Shown here piece by piece: positions 17,903-27,772 of a DNA stretch of 64,000 nucleotides. Positions within the stretch are counted from its first letter, which is position 1. The number at the start of each line of letters is the position of its first letter. Source of the stretch: Halomonas sp. 1513. Lineage in GTDB: Bacteria > Pseudomonadota > Gammaproteobacteria > Pseudomonadales > Halomonadaceae. The stretch lies in the NCBI GenBank assembly GCA_001971685.1, contig CP019326.1:3968001-4032000 (forward strand), written 5' to 3'. Below the pieces are notes generated by a model, which was not told where the DNA came from, ran no database searches, and saw only the letters and a list, made by a program, of their open reading frames with translations. A program made the translations under genes and the position numbers.

Positions 17903-18815
17903 CGGCCTGGGCAGCGCTTTAATCGACGCCCTGATCGGCTGGCTGATGCTGCCCATCGGCCTGCTGCCCGAGAGCCTGTCGGCTCCCTTCGAGTACCGCT
18001 TCATGCAGCGCGCCCTGCTCACCTCAGTGCTGGTGGGTGCCATCTGTGGCCTGCTGTCGAGCTTCGTGGTGCTCAAGCGCTGGTCGCTGCTGGGCGACGC
18101 CATCTCCCACGCCGTGCTGCCCGGCGTCGCCATCGCCTACCTGCTCGGCTGGCCGTTCTTCATCGGCGCCTTCATCACCGGGGCGCTGACCTCACTGGGC
18201 ATCGGCGCCATCGAGCGCCATACCCGCATCAAGTCGGATGCCGCCATGGGCCTGATGTTCACCGCCGCCTTTGCGCTGGGCATCGTGATCATCAGCAAGA
18301 TCGCCTCGAGCACCCATCTGATGCACATCCTGTTCGGCAACGTGCTGGGGGTGCAGACCTCGGCGCTGCTGCTCACCCTGATGGCCGGCCTGATCACAGC
18401 GCTGGCGGTGTGGCTGGCCTATCGGCCACTGCTGCTCTACACCTTCGACCCGCAGCAGGCCCAGGCGCTGGGTTTCAATATTGGCGTCATCCACTACGGG
18501 CTGATCCTGCTGCTGACCCTGACCATCGTCGCCAGCCTGGAAACCGTGGGCATCATCCTGGTGGTGGCCATGCTGATCACCCCCGGCGCCACCGCCCACC
18601 TGCTCACCGACCGCTTCAAGCCGATGCTGGCGATCTCGGTGCTGGTGGGCATCGTCTCGGCGGTGGCCGGCCTGCTGCTGTCGTTCCATTTCGACGTCGC
18701 CTCCGGCGGCGCCATCGTGCTGGTTGCCACCGCGCTGTTCTGCGTGGCGCTGCTCGTCGCCCCCAAGCACGGCCTGATGGTGCGTGTCCTGCGGCGCACC
18801 CGGTTGCGAGAATAG
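17889..18815 (+). CDS. Manganese-type ABC transporter permease
   Basis: An ABC-3 family permease of 308 residues with about eight helices. The GTG at 17889 is preferred because AGGAGG ends 5 nt before it; it overlaps the ATPase stop by 14 nt. Family motifs are LKRWSLLGDAISHAVLPGVA and VGIILVVAMLITPGATAHLL. It carries a longer N-terminus (LPIGLLPESLSAPFEYRFMQRALL) than ZnuB. It completes the three-gene importer and stops 9 nt before the convergent EamA gene's stop. Confidence 0.88.
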   Translation: MSLLDGLGSALIDALIGWLMLPIGLLPESLSAPFEYRFMQRALLTSVLVGAICGLLSSFVVLKRWSLLGDAISHAVLPGVAIAYLLGWPFFIGAFITGALTSLGIGAIERHTRIKSDAAMGLMFTAAFALGIVIISKIASSTHLMHILFGNVLGVQTSALLLTLMAGLITALAVWLAYRPLLLYTFDPQQAQALGFNIGVIHYGLILLLTLTIVASLETVGIILVVAMLITPGATAHLLTDRFKPMLAISVLVGIVSAVAGLLLSFHFDVASGGAIVLVATALFCVALLVAPKHGLMVRVLRRTRLRE

Positions 18816-18823
18816 GCGCCGTC

Positions 18824-19699
18824 TTACGCCGTGGGCCGGCGCTTTAGGGTAGTGCGCCGCTCGTGATAGGCGATGGCCAGGCCGCTGCCGATGATGATCG
18901 CGGTGCCGATATACACCCAAAGGTCGGGCATTTCGCCCCAGAACCACCAGCCCAGCAGCACCGCCCACAGCATCCCGGTGTAGTCGAAGGGCGCGGCCAG
19001 CGCCGCCGGGGCGTGGCGAAAGGCCAGCGTCAGGCAGGCCATGGCGCCGATGCCAAAGATCCCGGCACCGATGAACCCCCACCAGTGCAGCGGCCAGGGC
19101 GTCTGCCATACCCAGGGCAGCATCGCCCCGGTCACCAGCAGCGGCACCAGGGTGACGTAGAACACCATCGCCCACAGGTACTCGCGCACGCCGTAGCGCC
19201 TTGCGGTGATCATCACCAGGGCATAGAACATCGCCGCCGCCACCACCACCAGGGCGCCCAGCTGGAAGCCGGCACCGCCCGGGCGCACCACCACCAGCAC
19301 GCCGAGAAAACCGATGATGGCCGCTACCAGCGGCAGCCGCTCGACGCGCTCGCCGAGCAGCGGCACCGACAGCAGGGTGACGAACAGCGGCGCGGCGAAG
19401 GCGATCGCCGTGGTCTCGGCCAGCGGCAGCAGCACCAGCCCGAACACGAAGCACAGCATGGTGCCGGTGGCCAGCAGGCCGCGTACCAGGTGCACGCCGG
19501 GGCGCCGGGTGGTGAGCTTGCGCAGCCCCCCGTTGAAGTGCGCGATAAGCGCAATCAGCGGCAGCGAGATCAGGGTGCGGAAGAAGATGATCTGAATCGG
19601 CGAATGCACCTCGCCCAGCCACTTGGAAATCGCATCGCCCACCGACAGGCAGAACACCCCGGCGCACATCCATAGTATCCCCTGCAGCGATGGTGACAT
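18824..19699 (-). CDS. EamA/DMT-family transporter
   Basis: A drug/metabolite transporter superfamily exporter of 291 residues with ten predicted helices in two EamA repeats: the first begins LQGILWMCAGVFCLSVGDAISKW, the second AAMFYALVMITARRYGV. The ATG at 19699 is used because GGAGGG lies 5 nt upstream; an earlier start would add 36 polar residues. Substrate cannot be read from sequence. It resembles RhaT/YdcZ-neighbour EamA exporters in architecture only, and it stands between two metal regulons without evidence of co-regulation. Confidence 0.82.
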   Translation of the reverse strand: MSPSLQGILWMCAGVFCLSVGDAISKWLGEVHSPIQIIFFRTLISLPLIALIAHFNGGLRKLTTRRPGVHLVRGLLATGTMLCFVFGLVLLPLAETTAIAFAAPLFVTLLSVPLLGERVERLPLVAAIIGFLGVLVVVRPGGAGFQLGALVVVAAAMFYALVMITARRYGVREYLWAMVFYVTLVPLLVTGAMLPWVWQTPWPLHWWGFIGAGIFGIGAMACLTLAFRHAPAALAAPFDYTGMLWAVLLGWWFWGEMPDLWVYIGTAIIIGSGLAIAYHERRTTLKRRPTA

Positions 19700-19835
19700 C
19701 TGCCCTCCTTTTGACCCCGTTTTGCGCACCAACCCGGTGCAACAGCCAAGCCTTCTAACATAGCCGAGTCGCCGGGTCGGGGCGATGGATAAGCACCAAA
19801 AGCGCAAGCGCGCGTAGTGTCGACTGAATTGTTAT

Positions 19836-19848
19836 GTTATATAGTAAC
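19836..19848 (+). promoter_or_regulatory. Zur box upstream of DUF1826/permease operon
   Basis: GTTATATAGTAAC, embedded in TTGTTATGTTATATAGTAACTAA, matches the Zur core with GTTA/TAAC arms and lies 27 nt before the DUF1826 start. It is weaker than the other two sites at two core positions, but position and context support it. Confidence 0.7.
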
Positions 19849-19875
19849 TAAAATATCTCGACCGGAGGACACTGC

Positions 19876-20565
19876 ATGCCTGTCGCTACCGCGCCCCTGC
19901 TGGACGACCCGTTTCTCGAGGCCAGCGCCACCGCGCAGAATGCCGAGGAGCACCACTGGGCCTTCGGCGAGGATATCAGCGTCCTGCCGAGGATCTTCGA
20001 CTCGGCGATCACCCTGGCGGTGATGACCCGGCGCCTGGATGCCGCGCTCCGGTCCAGTATCGCCGCCCAGCTCGACGCTGAGCGTGGCATCTCCTGGCAT
20101 TGGCGCGGCGGCGTAGGCCAGGCGCTGGCCGACGACCTGGCCGCCCATCTGCCGGCCCCGGCCGAGGGCGCGGCGCTGATCGACGATATTCGCACCGTTG
20201 CCGAGGCAATGGCCTACCTGTTCGACACCGACACCATCGGCGTGCGCCTGCGCACCCTGGAGGGGGCGATGTGCCCGCGCTTCCACGTCGACAATCTCGC
20301 CGTGCGACTGGTCACCACCTACGCCGGCCCGGCCAGCGAGTGGCTGCCCGAGTCGGCGGTGGATCGGGCCGGCCTGGGCGCGCCGCACCCGGGCAAGCCC
20401 GAGGCGCTGCGCGACCCCGCGGCGATCCAGCAGCTCGGCGTTGGCGATCTGGCGCTGCTCAAGGGCGACGGCTGGATCGGCAACGAAGGGCGTGGGCTGG
20501 TGCACCGCAGTCCACAGCCGGCGCCCGGTGAGCGGCGCCTGCTGCTGGCCCTGGACCCCGGCTGA
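19876..20565 (+). CDS. DUF1826-family protein, zinc-regulon associated
   Basis: A 229-residue cytoplasmic protein that resembles DUF1826. The central segment CPRFHVDNLAVRLVTTYAGPASEWLPE (about residues 133-160, holding Cys and His potential metal ligands) and the end GLVHRSPQPAPGERRLLLALDPG are typical. DUF1826 proteins are repeatedly found in predicted Zur regulons; their activity is not established. Here a Zur box lies upstream and a ZnuB-like permease gene follows 10 nt later, so the protein probably acts under zinc limitation. Confidence 0.78.
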   Translation: MPVATAPLLDDPFLEASATAQNAEEHHWAFGEDISVLPRIFDSAITLAVMTRRLDAALRSSIAAQLDAERGISWHWRGGVGQALADDLAAHLPAPAEGAALIDDIRTVAEAMAYLFDTDTIGVRLRTLEGAMCPRFHVDNLAVRLVTTYAGPASEWLPESAVDRAGLGAPHPGKPEALRDPAAIQQLGVGDLALLKGDGWIGNEGRGLVHRSPQPAPGERRLLLALDPG

Positions 20566-20575
20566 GGGCGCGCAC

Positions 20576-21445
20576 GTGCTGGGAATGATCGTCGACTGGT
20601 TCACCCTGCCGTTCGGCTATGGCTTCATGCGCCGCGCCCTGGTGGCCTGCCTGGCCCTGTCGCTGACGGCGCCAGTCATCGGCGTACTCCTTACCCTGCG
20701 CGGCCTGAGCCTGATCGGCGAGCCGCTCTCCCACGCCATCATGCCGGGGGTGGCCGTCGCCTACCTGCTGACCGGGCTCTCGCTGCCCTGGATCATGCTC
20801 GGCGGCCTGGCCGCGGGGATGATCACGGTGCTCCTGGCCGGCGGTATCACCCTGGTCAGCGGCCTCAAGTCGGACGCGGCCATGAGCAGCCTGTTCCTCA
20901 CTGCCATGGCCCTGGCGGTGCTCCTGATCGCGGCCTCGGGCAGCGCGCTGGACCTCAGCCATATGCTGTTCGGCTCGATCCTGACGGTCAGCAGCCGCGA
21001 TCTGGTGGCCATCGTGATTACCGGCAGCGTGGTGCTTACCGGCCTGGCCGTTGGCCTGCGGGCGCTGATGGTGGAGGCGCTGGACCCCGGCTTCCTGCGC
21101 GCCCAGGCCGCGCGGCCGGCGTGGATCCACGGCGCCTTCATGACCCTGGTGGTGCTCAGCCTGGTCATCGGTTTCCAGGCCCTGGGCACGCTGATGGCGG
21201 TGGGGCTGATGATCCTGCCGGCCACCCTGGCGCGCTTCTGGAGCCGACGCCTGGAGGGCATGGTGACGGTGGCGGCTGGCTCCGCCATGGCCGCCAGCCT
21301 GCTCGGCCTGCTGCTCTCCTATCACTATGCCGTGCCGTCCGGTGCCGCCATCGTGCTGCTGCTTGGCGCGGGCTACGTCGTCTCGGTCATTGGCGGACGC
21401 CACGACAGCCTACTGTCGCGCTGGCGCCGCCTGTCATCTTCCTGA
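20576..21445 (+). CDS. Orphan ZnuB-like metal ABC permease
   Basis: A 289-residue ABC-3 permease closely similar along its length to ZnuB at 6028-6918, for example GYGFMRRALVACLALSL, LRGLSLIGEPLSHAIMPG, GTLMAVGLMILPATLARFWS and LLLSYHYAVPSGAAIV. The GTG at 20576 has GAGGG 7 nt upstream; an ATG at 20585 is possible. No ATPase or complete binding protein is encoded nearby, so it may borrow ZnuC and ZnuA or another partner. The Zur box before DUF1826 implies induction in zinc shortage. Confidence 0.85.
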   Translation: MLGMIVDWFTLPFGYGFMRRALVACLALSLTAPVIGVLLTLRGLSLIGEPLSHAIMPGVAVAYLLTGLSLPWIMLGGLAAGMITVLLAGGITLVSGLKSDAAMSSLFLTAMALAVLLIAASGSALDLSHMLFGSILTVSSRDLVAIVITGSVVLTGLAVGLRALMVEALDPGFLRAQAARPAWIHGAFMTLVVLSLVIGFQALGTLMAVGLMILPATLARFWSRRLEGMVTVAAGSAMAASLLGLLLSYHYAVPSGAAIVLLLGAGYVVSVIGGRHDSLLSRWRRLSSS

Positions 21446-21472
21446 ACCTTCCTCCTGTCAAAGGACGTTACG

Positions 21473-21694
21473 ATGTTTGCACCCCGATCCATCGGTTTAG
21501 CCCTGCTGCTTGGCCTGCTTCCGCTGACCGCCAGCGCCGAGGATGGCGAGGTGGTGTTCCGCCTCTCGGAGGCTTTCGCCCCGCTGCCGGCGCTGATCGC
21601 CCGGCTGTGCGACCGGCAGCTGGCACTGGGCGAGGCCACCAACGTCAACGGCCCCGCAGCAAGTGCGAGGCCGTTGGAGACCGCATCAGCGTAA
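21473..21694 (+). CDS. Short secreted protein, possibly truncated
   Basis: A 73-residue ORF 27 nt after the orphan permease, preceded by AAAGGACGTTACG. Residues 1-22 are a clear signal peptide (ends ASA-EDG). The mature part (VVFRLSEAFAPLPALIARL) does not match the start of a ZnuA-type protein. The last 17 residues are low-complexity and encode an imperfect hairpin at the DNA level (21648-21676), while another frame in the same stretch reads CEAVGDRISVM before a stop at about 21697-21699, so a frameshift near the end is possible. It is probably the third gene of the Zur-controlled operon. Confidence 0.45.
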   Translation: MFAPRSIGLALLLGLLPLTASAEDGEVVFRLSEAFAPLPALIARLCDRQLALGEATNVNGPAASARPLETASA

Positions 21695-21705
21695 TGTAGT
21701 GGGAA

Positions 21706-23106
21706 TCAGGGCGTCACGACCTGGCACTCCATGCCGTTCTGCGACAGGCGGTAGCAGGTCTCGCGGGCCTGGTTCTCCTGCAGGTCGACCAGCCGGGCAC
21801 GGAAGAACTTGCGGTCGCTGGACTCCACTTCGGTGACCGCCACCCGCGACATAGCCTGCTCGGAGGACAGGTAGCCGGCCGCTCTGGACGCCGAGGCGCG
21901 GGCCTGGTCGAAGTCCTGGTAGGCGCCGACCTGGATCGCCCAGCTGCCCTGTTCGATGCTGCCCTCGGCGGCGACCCCTGAGGCACTGAGCACGGCCAGG
22001 ATCGGGTCTTCATCGGCACGGTAGGCCGGTGTCGTGTCAGCGCGGGAGTCGGCGCTATCGGCCGGCTGGCTGCTGCGCGGCCGAGCGTCCAGCGCAGCGA
22101 TCAGCCGCAGCGGCTCGCTGGCCGCCTCCGGCTGGGTCTGCAGGTCGGCCATCGCCGTGGTCGGCGCCCGGTTCGGCATGTCGCTCGACTGGCCCTGCAC
22201 CGACGCCACCAGTGTCTCCATCGGCTGGGCAATGCTGGTTTCCGCCACCCAGCCGTTCTGGTCGTTGAGGGCGGCGCGCATGAAGCCGCGGTCCAGCAGG
22301 GTGATCATGTGGTCATCCCGGGACTGGGCGGTAAAGCCGCCCATCACCACGGCAACGATACGCCGGCCATCGCGCACCGCCGAGGTCGCGACATTGAACC
22401 CCGAGGCGCGGATAAAGCCGGTCTTGAGGCCGTCGGCACCGGGGTAGTTGCGCAGCAGGCGGTTGTGGCCGTTGATGGTCTGACCGCGGTAGCTGAAGCT
22501 GGAGTTGGCGAAGTAGTGGTAGTAGTCCGGGAAGTCGTTCATCAGCCGCACCGAGAGCGTGGCCAGGTCGCGGGCGGTGGAGGTCTGCAGCGGGTCGGGC
22601 AGGCCCGAGGGGTTGCGGAAGTAGGTGTTGGGCATCCCCAGGCTGCGCGCCTTATCGGTCATCATCTCGCCGAAGTAGTCAACGCTGCCACCCAGCGCTT
22701 CCGCCACCACCACCGCCACGTCGTTGGCCGAGCGAATGATCAGCGCGGGGATCGCCTCGCGCAGGGTGATGGTGTCGCCGGCTTTCACGCCCAGCTTGGA
22801 GGGCTGCATCGAGGCCGCGTAGGAGGAGACCGGCAGCGGCTGGTCGAGACTCAGGCGCCCCTCCTCGACCGCTTCGAAGGCGAGGTAGAGGGTCATCATC
22901 TTGGTCAGTGAGGCCGGATAGCGAGTGGCGTCGGCGTTCGCCGAGTGCAGCACCTCACCGTTCTGGCTGTCGACCACGATCGCCGCATAGCGCGGATTGG
23001 CCTGGGCCGAGGAAGCCAATAGCCAGACGCCCACCATCAGGGTGGCGAACCCCCAGAGGCGATGGCGACCGATTGTTGTGGTTATGGTCACGAGAGATAT
23101 GTTCAC
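21706..23106 (-). CDS. D-alanyl-D-alanine carboxypeptidase with C-terminal SPOR domain
   Basis: A penicillin-binding protein of the S11 family (DacA/DacD-like) that trims the terminal D-Ala of peptidoglycan stem peptides. The signal or anchor ends near SSAQA-NPRY (residue about 36). Active-site motifs are SLTK (SxxK, about residue 66), SAN (SxN, about 126) and KTG (about 229). Residues 285-385 are a low-complexity linker, and the last 75 form a SPOR domain (WAIQVGAYQDFDQARASASR), which binds denuded glycan at the septum. The start is a GTG with AAGGG 7 nt upstream. Fusion of S11 and SPOR suggests septal targeting. Confidence 0.9.
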   Translation of the reverse strand: MNISLVTITTTIGRHRLWGFATLMVGVWLLASSAQANPRYAAIVVDSQNGEVLHSANADATRYPASLTKMMTLYLAFEAVEEGRLSLDQPLPVSSYAASMQPSKLGVKAGDTITLREAIPALIIRSANDVAVVVAEALGGSVDYFGEMMTDKARSLGMPNTYFRNPSGLPDPLQTSTARDLATLSVRLMNDFPDYYHYFANSSFSYRGQTINGHNRLLRNYPGADGLKTGFIRASGFNVATSAVRDGRRIVAVVMGGFTAQSRDDHMITLLDRGFMRAALNDQNGWVAETSIAQPMETLVASVQGQSSDMPNRAPTTAMADLQTQPEAASEPLRLIAALDARPRSSQPADSADSRADTTPAYRADEDPILAVLSASGVAAEGSIEQGSWAIQVGAYQDFDQARASASRAAGYLSSEQAMSRVAVTEVESSDRKFFRARLVDLQENQARETCYRLSQNGMECQVVTP

Positions 23107-23388
23107 ATCGAGCCCTTCGCGTATCGCTGACTGTCCCTGCTACCTGTGCCAGGCGGCTCCATACAGGAATTTATGCCCTATCTCCGCCATCTGTCCAGTA
23201 GCATCGTCGGTCATTACCGGGAGGTATTGCCCGCCACGCTCGGCTGCAGGCCCCTGGATAAAGGGCCTATCGCGTCACCGAGCGAATAAAACAGGCATGC
23301 TAGCCATTCATTAAAGCAGTGTTTTTTCTCGCTCAATGCCGGGAATTGCTGGCATTTTTGCCTTTAATTGCCCGCTCGGGCTCGACGC

Positions 23389-24639
<1,251 letters not shown>

Positions 24640-24681
24640 GGCGCGTCTCCTCTGGCGTCACGGGAAATGCCACACAAAATA

Positions 24682-24696
24682 TGTTATATCATAACA
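24682..24696 (-). promoter_or_regulatory. Zur box upstream of the COG0523 GTPase
   Basis: TGTTATATCATAACA is a near-perfect match to the Zur core (TGTTATANTATAACA), with fully symmetric TGTTAT/ATAACA arms. It is 43 nt before the GTPase start and the best of the three sites in the window. Confidence 0.88.
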
Positions 24697-24732
24697 ATTA
24701 TCAAGCCAACGCCATCCGCAGATGGCGATGAT

Positions 24733-25185
24733 TCACTCGGGTGAGACATCGAGGCTGACGCGATAGCGATAGTCGAGATCGCTGCAGCGCTGCTCGCCGT
24801 TACAGGCGAAGGGGTTCATCACGTGCACGAACCACACACCCGGCTCGAGCTGCTGCTCGAGGCGAAAGTTGTGCCCGCGGCCACCGTCCCAGTCGCGGGC
24901 AACCTGGTTGCCCTCGGCGTCGAGCAGCCGGGCGTTGGGAATCACCTGGGTCTGCTGGCCGGCGTGGGTGTGGCTTTCGAGCACGACGTTGGCGGGGCTA
25001 TCCAGCGTAAAGGTGAAATAGCGCGCGCCGGCCGAGACGATCTCGACCTCGTCGCCGTCCTGCAGGGTGATGGCGTGCTGCTCGTGGGGTGCCGAGGCGG
25101 CACAGCCGGCCAACAGCAGCAGCGCCACGATGATCAGCCCACTCAGGGGCATCGTCGAAGGCTTGCTCGTGGAAATGGATCGCAT
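24733..25185 (-). CDS. Putative lipoprotein of unknown function
   Basis: A 150-residue protein with a lipoprotein signal: basic start, hydrophobic core and lipobox LLAGC with Cys28. AGGAG lies before the ATG. The mature part is beta-rich and resembles bacterial pre-peptidase C-type or C2-like beta-sandwich domains: GARYFTFTLDSPANVVLESHT followed by VWFVHVMNP. It has a pair of cysteines (ACNGEQRC) that could form a disulfide. No enzyme motif is visible and no specific family is claimed. Confidence 0.7.
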   Translation of the reverse strand: MRSISTSKPSTMPLSGLIIVALLLLAGCAASAPHEQHAITLQDGDEVEIVSAGARYFTFTLDSPANVVLESHTHAGQQTQVIPNARLLDAEGNQVARDWDGGRGHNFRLEQQLEPGVWFVHVMNPFACNGEQRCSDLDYRYRVSLDVSPE

Positions 25186-25267
25186 ATGGCTCTCCTGTCT
25201 TGTCAGGGGGTCACGCTATAACGACAGCGGGAGCCGCAAATGGCTCCCGCAATCCTCTTAATGGCGG

Positions 25268-26968
25268 CTAGCGCATGCGCGAGGCCAGCAGCGGCCGGCC
25301 CGGCACGGTGCGCGGTGGCGCGCTGGCCAGCGGCGAGGCAGGCACGTCGGCAGAGCCCTGGCGAGAGGGCTGCTGCTCGTTGGCTGCCTCGAGGGTGAAC
25401 ACCGCCACCGCGTCTACCAGGCGCCGCGCCTGCTGGCGAAGGTTGTCGGCGGCGCTGGCACTCTCTTCGACCAGCCCGGCATTCTGCTGGGTGACGTGGT
25501 CCATCTCGGAGACCGCTTGGCCGGCCTGAGTCACGCCGACGCTCTGTTCGGCGGTGGCGTGGCTGATCTCGCTGACGTACTGGGTCACCTTGTCGATGGC
25601 GGCGATGATCTCCTGGGTGCTGCGCCCGGTGTCACCGGCCAGTTCGGCACCCTGCTCGATGCGCTCGACGTTGGCCGAGATCAGCGCTTCGATCTGCTTG
25701 GCGGATTCGGCGCTGCGCTGGGCCAGGTTGCGTACCTCGTTGGCGACCACCGCGAAGCCGCGGCCGTGCTCGCCGGCGCGTGCTGCCTCCACCGAGGCGT
25801 TGAGGGCCAGGATGTTGGTCTGGAAGGCAATGCCGTCGATCATGCTGATGATCTCCGAGACCTCCCGCGAGCTCTCGCGGATCTCCTGCATGGTGGCGAC
25901 CAGCTGCTGTACCGACTCGCCGCCTTCGCCGGCGACGCGGGTAGCGTCACCGGCCAGCTGGTCGGCCTGGCGGGCATTGTCGGCGTTGAGCTTGACGCTG
26001 CTGCTGAGCTGCTCCATGGCGGTGGCGGTCTCGGTCAGCGCGCTGGCCTGCTGCTCGGTGCGCGAGGCCAGTTCGTTGTTGCCTTCGGCGATCTGCTCGC
26101 TGTTACTGGCCACCTCTTCGGCGGCCTGGCGCACGCTGGAGACGGTGCGCTGCAGCTGCTGGGACATCGCTACCAGGCTGGCCATGATGCTGCGGCTGTC
26201 GTGCTTGCCCAGTTGGCGGGTATTGACCAGCTCACCGCGACCCACGGCTTCGGCGAAGGCGCGCACTTCGTGGGGCTCGGCGCCCAGCTCGCGCAGCAGC
26301 TGGCGGGTCAGGCGAGCGGCCAGCAGCAGCGCGATGATCACCGCGCCGCCGCACAGCACCAGCATCAGAATCTGAAAGCCGCCGGCCAGGTCACGGGCGG
26401 CGCTGGCTTCGGCACCGTTCATGCTCTCCTGCAGGTCGATGAAGGTGTTGATGCTGGCCAACCAGGCACTGAACGCCGGGCTGGCCTGCTCGAGCAGCAG
26501 CTCGCGTGCGCCGTCGATATCGCCCTCGAGGCGACGCTCGACCACCGCCTCGACCAGCGGCATGGTGCGCGCCTCCACGGCCTCGATGTCGGCCAGCGCG
26601 GCGCGCTCCTCGTCGGTGATGTCGTCGCGGCTGGCGAACATGCTGGCCATGCCGGCCGCCGCCTGCTGGTAGTCCGCCTCGAGCGTGGCGATCTCGTCCA
26701 GCGCGGTTTCCAGCGCGGCGCTGCTGTCGACCAGGGTGACGTCGCGCAGGGCGATGGCGCGGTCGTGCACGCTACCGCGGAAGTCGATGGCGTGGCGCTG
26801 CTTTTCGCCGTTGACGTCGTTGATCACGGTCAGGCTGCGGTCGATGCTGTTGACCTGCCCGACGCCGACGGCGGTGAGGGCGATCATCAGCACGATGATG
26901 ACGGCGAAACAGGCGAGCAAGCGAGTCTTGATGCTGCGACCCTTGAGGAGAGTGAGGCGGCCCTGCAT
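25268..26968 (-). CDS. Methyl-accepting chemotaxis protein
   Basis: A 566-residue chemoreceptor. The first membrane helix is at about 17-36 and the second at about 193-212 ([20 protein letters not shown]); between them is a four-helix-bundle sensor of about 155 residues (Tar/4HB_MCP-like). A HAMP-like segment follows, then the long coiled-coil signalling domain with its conserved tip ([19 protein letters not shown] and the following [18 protein letters not shown]). The C-terminus lacks the NWETF-type CheR/CheB tether and ends in a Pro/Ser-rich tail. The ligand is unknown and no che genes are nearby. Confidence 0.92.
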   Translation of the reverse strand: MQGRLTLLKGRSIKTRLLACFAVIIVLMIALTAVGVGQVNSIDRSLTVINDVNGEKQRHAIDFRGSVHDRAIALRDVTLVDSSAALETALDEIATLEADYQQAAAGMASMFASRDDITDEERAALADIEAVEARTMPLVEAVVERRLEGDIDGARELLLEQASPAFSAWLASINTFIDLQESMNGAEASAARDLAGGFQILMLVLCGGAVIIALLLAARLTRQLLRELGAEPHEVRAFAEAVGRGELVNTRQLGKHDSRSIMASLVAMSQQLQRTVSSVRQAAEEVASNSEQIAEGNNELASRTEQQASALTETATAMEQLSSSVKLNADNARQADQLAGDATRVAGEGGESVQQLVATMQEIRESSREVSEIISMIDGIAFQTNILALNASVEAARAGEHGRGFAVVANEVRNLAQRSAESAKQIEALISANVERIEQGAELAGDTGRSTQEIIAAIDKVTQYVSEISHATAEQSVGVTQAGQAVSEMDHVTQQNAGLVEESASAADNLRQQARRLVDAVAVFTLEAANEQQPSRQGSADVPASPLASAPPRTVPGRPLLASRMR

Positions 26969-27192
26969 GGCGGCATTCCTTGTACAATGTTATCGGGGTC
27001 TGGCGTCGTTATGGTGGCGTGCGGGGAGCGTACGCCTAGATAAAGCTATACGACGAATAATTTCTTGTACAACTTTAATTGCCATATGTACAAATTTTTA
27101 CGCCTGCTACAATTCCCTCCCTTGCTGGGATGTCGCTTGGCGATTCTGGTAATCTGCCGACTGCTTCCGGCACTTACCCTCAGGAATCCACC

Positions 27193-27765
27193 ATGCCCCG
27201 CTACGCCTCCGCTTTTTCAGCCGCCGCCTTGCTTGCCCTACTGCCGTTCGGCGGCGCTGCCAGCGCCGACCTCGTCGATGAGCGCCTGCAGGTGATCGAC
27301 GCCTGGGCCGTGGCTACCCTCGGCGACGGCGAGCAGCGCGTGTATCGGGCCCTCAACGCCAGCGACTACAGCGACGCCTATCTGGCGGTGAACTACCGGT
27401 CAGGGGTCTGCGACCTGCCGGACCTGCAGATGCGCGTCACGCTCGAGGAGACCCAGCAGCAGGATGAAGTGGTCAACCTGGCGCCCACCGAGATCCGCAT
27501 CGACCGCCTGCAAACGCATAGCGCCGCCGCCGAGTTTGCCACCCGCGCCGGCGATGACGGCTTCTATGCGCGTTTCTACGTCGAGGATCAGGCCGAGCTG
27601 CTGCGTGAGATGCGCCGTGGCGAGGTGATGCGGCTGCGCTTCGAGGGGGAGGAGGAGAACTACTGGTACATGGAGTTCAGCCTGTACGGCGCCGACCAGG
27701 CGCTGCCGCTGGCTGCCGACCAGTGCCGTCGCACCAGCCAGCAGCCGCAGGACTTCTTCGACTAG
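27193..27765 (+). CDS. Secreted protein of unknown function
   Basis: A 190-residue product with a signal peptide (residues 1-23, ending ASA-DLV). The mature domain is rich in acidic residues with a single Cys pair (Cys68 in SGVCDLPD and Cys177 in ADQCRRT) that may form a disulfide. Beta strands are suggested by LAVNYRSG and YWYMEFSLYG. The start at 27193 follows a weak ribosome site. An upstream in-frame start would place about 38 unlikely residues before the signal peptide. No family recognised; it is single and convergent with the TRAP large permease gene. Confidence 0.68.
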   Translation: MPRYASAFSAAALLALLPFGGAASADLVDERLQVIDAWAVATLGDGEQRVYRALNASDYSDAYLAVNYRSGVCDLPDLQMRVTLEETQQQDEVVNLAPTEIRIDRLQTHSAAAEFATRAGDDGFYARFYVEDQAELLREMRRGEVMRLRFEGEEENYWYMEFSLYGADQALPLAADQCRRTSQQPQDFFD

Positions 27766-27772
27766 GTGCCTG

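Noticed and set aside
18192..19742. A 516-codon minus-strand frame across the Mn permease and the EamA gene.
   Set aside because: It is antisense to the permease and out of frame with the EamA product; its His/Gln-rich composition is that of a shadow frame.
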